Source of the DNA: Schnuerera sp. xch1
GTDB lineage: Bacteria; Bacillota; Clostridia; Tissierellales; Tepidimicrobiaceae
DNA length: 64,000 nt
Reading direction: 5' to 3'
NCBI RefSeq assembly: GCF_019931165.1
Contig: NZ_JAIOUP010000002.1
Location: forward strand, 186,001-250,000
Shown here: positions 63,029 to 64,000 of the stretch, piece by piece
How positions within the stretch are numbered: the stretch's first letter is position 1
Layout: the number at the start of each line of letters is the position of its first letter
Program-made: the position numbers and the translations under genes
Notes under the pieces: generated by a model
The model's input: only the letters and a program-made list of their open reading frames with translations
Database searches by the model: none
Told to the model about the DNA's origin: nothing

Positions 63029-64000
63029 CTAAGTTCCCCCCAATCCTTTTTATCCAAAAAATAAATGAAATTTAACAATAATTTAGAAGTATAATCCAAG
63101 TCTATATTCTTTACAATTTCAGCAGAAGAATACTTGTACATCACAGGAGTTAGTAAAATAGCTGTTGGTATTCCTCCACAGGCTATTTGAATAGCCCAGG
63201 CATCTGTTGGGTTTTTGCCAGATGCAGCCTTTATTTGATATTTAAAGTCATACTCAATATTCTTTGCACACTTAATAAGCCATTTAGTAAGTTTTGAGTC
63301 TGCAGTAGGTCCAGAATAAATAGCAGGCCCAAATCCACTTTGTATTTTATTAAGTTTATCCTCTCTTGTTTTACTTGAAACTGAGTCCAAAATCAAAGCT
63401 ATATCAGGCTTTACTTCATTTGCTGCTACTGTGGCTCCTATAAAGCTATTATAATGTTGCACTCCAAAAACTACATATAATTCCATATCTATATCTTTTA
63501 ATGCTAACAACGTTTTATATAAAACTGGTATACCTATCCTGTCACATAGAGCTTTAGCACATATTGTATCATCTTTAAACGACATGCATCTTCTCTTAAA
63601 TGTGACAGTATCACCAATATTTACATACTTCTTAGCCTTTTCCTTTGAAAAGCCTATATCTATTTTCATCTCTTCTAAGGTTACAGGAGCTTTTCTCTCT
63701 TTAGCCGACAATATATGAGGCGGCCTTAATCCTAATAGTCCTGGAACTGTTTTTTTGCCCCACACTAAAACTTCTTGCGATGCAAGATCTTTCGGATTAA
63801 TATCGCCAACTATATCAAAATCTAAAAACCCTTTATCATCAATATTCGTAACTATAAGTCCTGGTTCGTCTATATGTGAAAATATCATGGCTTTTTGTGA
63901 ATTTTTTTTACCATTTATTTTTAAAATAATATTTCCGATATTATCCATAAATACTTCATGTCCAAATTCATCAAAAATATCTTTAAGCAAATGTGATAAT
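63019..64000 (-). CDS. M42-like peptidase paralog, partly degenerate, cut by window edge
   Basis: At least 323 aa; the frame is open to the right edge, so the start is missing (an internal TTG at 63990 is not convincing). His and Asp are kept (SHIDEPG, ALCDRIG), but the glutamate pair is replaced (GVQHYN) and the C-terminal histidine of the family is a tyrosine (VMYKYSS). LDSVSS keeps an acidic residue. It may be a poorly active or structural partner of the active enzyme in a mixed TET complex. First of the three visible genes. Confidence 0.8.
   Translation of the reverse strand, partial: LSHLLKDIFDEFGHEVFMDNIGNIILKINGKKNSQKAMIFSHIDEPGLIVTNIDDKGFLDFDIVGDINPKDLASQEVLVWGKKTVPGLLGLRPPHILSAKERKAPVTLEEMKIDIGFSKEKAKKYVNIGDTVTFKRRCMSFKDDTICAKALCDRIGIPVLYKTLLALKDIDMELYVVFGVQHYNSFIGATVAANEVKPDIALILDSVSSKTREDKLNKIQSGFGPAIYSGPTADSKLTKWLIKCAKNIEYDFKYQIKAASGKNPTDAWAIQIACGGIPTAILLTPVMYKYSSAEIVKNIDLDYTSKLLLNFIYFLDKKDWGELSCF

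Noticed and set aside
1-64000. CRISPR array, tRNA or rRNA genes
   Set aside because: Looked for regularly spaced repeats and for tRNA TTCRANY and rRNA signatures on both strands; none seen.

Overview
The window is AT-rich chromosomal DNA from a low-GC, spore-forming, mainly anaerobic Gram-positive bacterium of the class Clostridia. This is an inference. It rests on a CotF-type coat protein, a CotA-type laccase, a PerR-rubrerythrin pair, a proS T-box, lysine and TPP riboswitches, consensus sigma-A promoters, strong AGGAGG ribosome-binding sites, and an Etf-linked lactate dehydrogenase operon like that of acetogens. Genus cannot be told from the sequence alone. I saw no rRNA, tRNA, CRISPR array, origin or intact mobile element.

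Layout. 0-7 kb: rsgA, a secreted copper-amine-oxidase-like protein, a DHHW/MBOAT pair for O-acylation of a surface polymer, and a flavin oxidoreductase behind a 28-bp perfect palindrome. 7-10.7 kb: a MerR-ABC exporter operon and an AEC transporter. 10.8-15.7 kb: mnmA, then a lysine riboswitch controlling an APC permease and an amidohydrolase, then an IS3-type transposase remnant. 15.7-18 kb: thiamine salvage operon thiW-thiM-thiE behind a TPP riboswitch. 18-25.9 kb: an arginase-fold protein, UV endonuclease, CotF-like protein, uppP, perR-rubrerythrin, a DUF445 protein and a methyltransferase. 26-28.7 kb: proS with its T-box, and a DedA protein.

29-42 kb is an accessory, resistance-flavoured region on the minus strand: PadR plus a membrane protein, a serine hydrolase, a response regulator-ABC-histidine kinase operon, a flavodoxin, a Vat-like acetyltransferase, an alpha/beta hydrolase and an XRE-AbrB fusion regulator. 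Next comes a plus-strand redox module (49-aa CXXC protein, NapH-like Fe-S membrane protein, TlpA-like lipoprotein), which looks richer in GC than its flanks and lies between two 11-bp direct repeats. A methyltransferase and TetR gene then face each other across two operators.

42-51 kb: alkaline phosphatase, and the lactate operon etfB-etfA-dld-lctP preceded by a CdaR-type regulator gene and a cre-like site. 51.4-54.4 kb: a GC-rich, probably acquired TetR-ABC exporter whose permease is broken. 54.5-60.7 kb: an AviRa-like rRNA methyltransferase, GNAT proteins, the CotA-like oxidase, an HxlR regulator, a DUF1905 protein and a frameshifted membrane protein. 61-64 kb: three overlapping M42-peptidase-like genes; only the middle one keeps all the metal ligands, and the last runs off the right edge.

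Several disrupted genes carry single-base changes in homopolymer runs, so either real decay or base-calling error is possible. I see no single clearly new system. The best leads are the M42 trio, the CXXC/Fe-S/TlpA module between direct repeats, the lysine-controlled permease-amidohydrolase pair, the paired intergenic repeats near 23.1 and 56.3 kb, and several strong unassigned operators.
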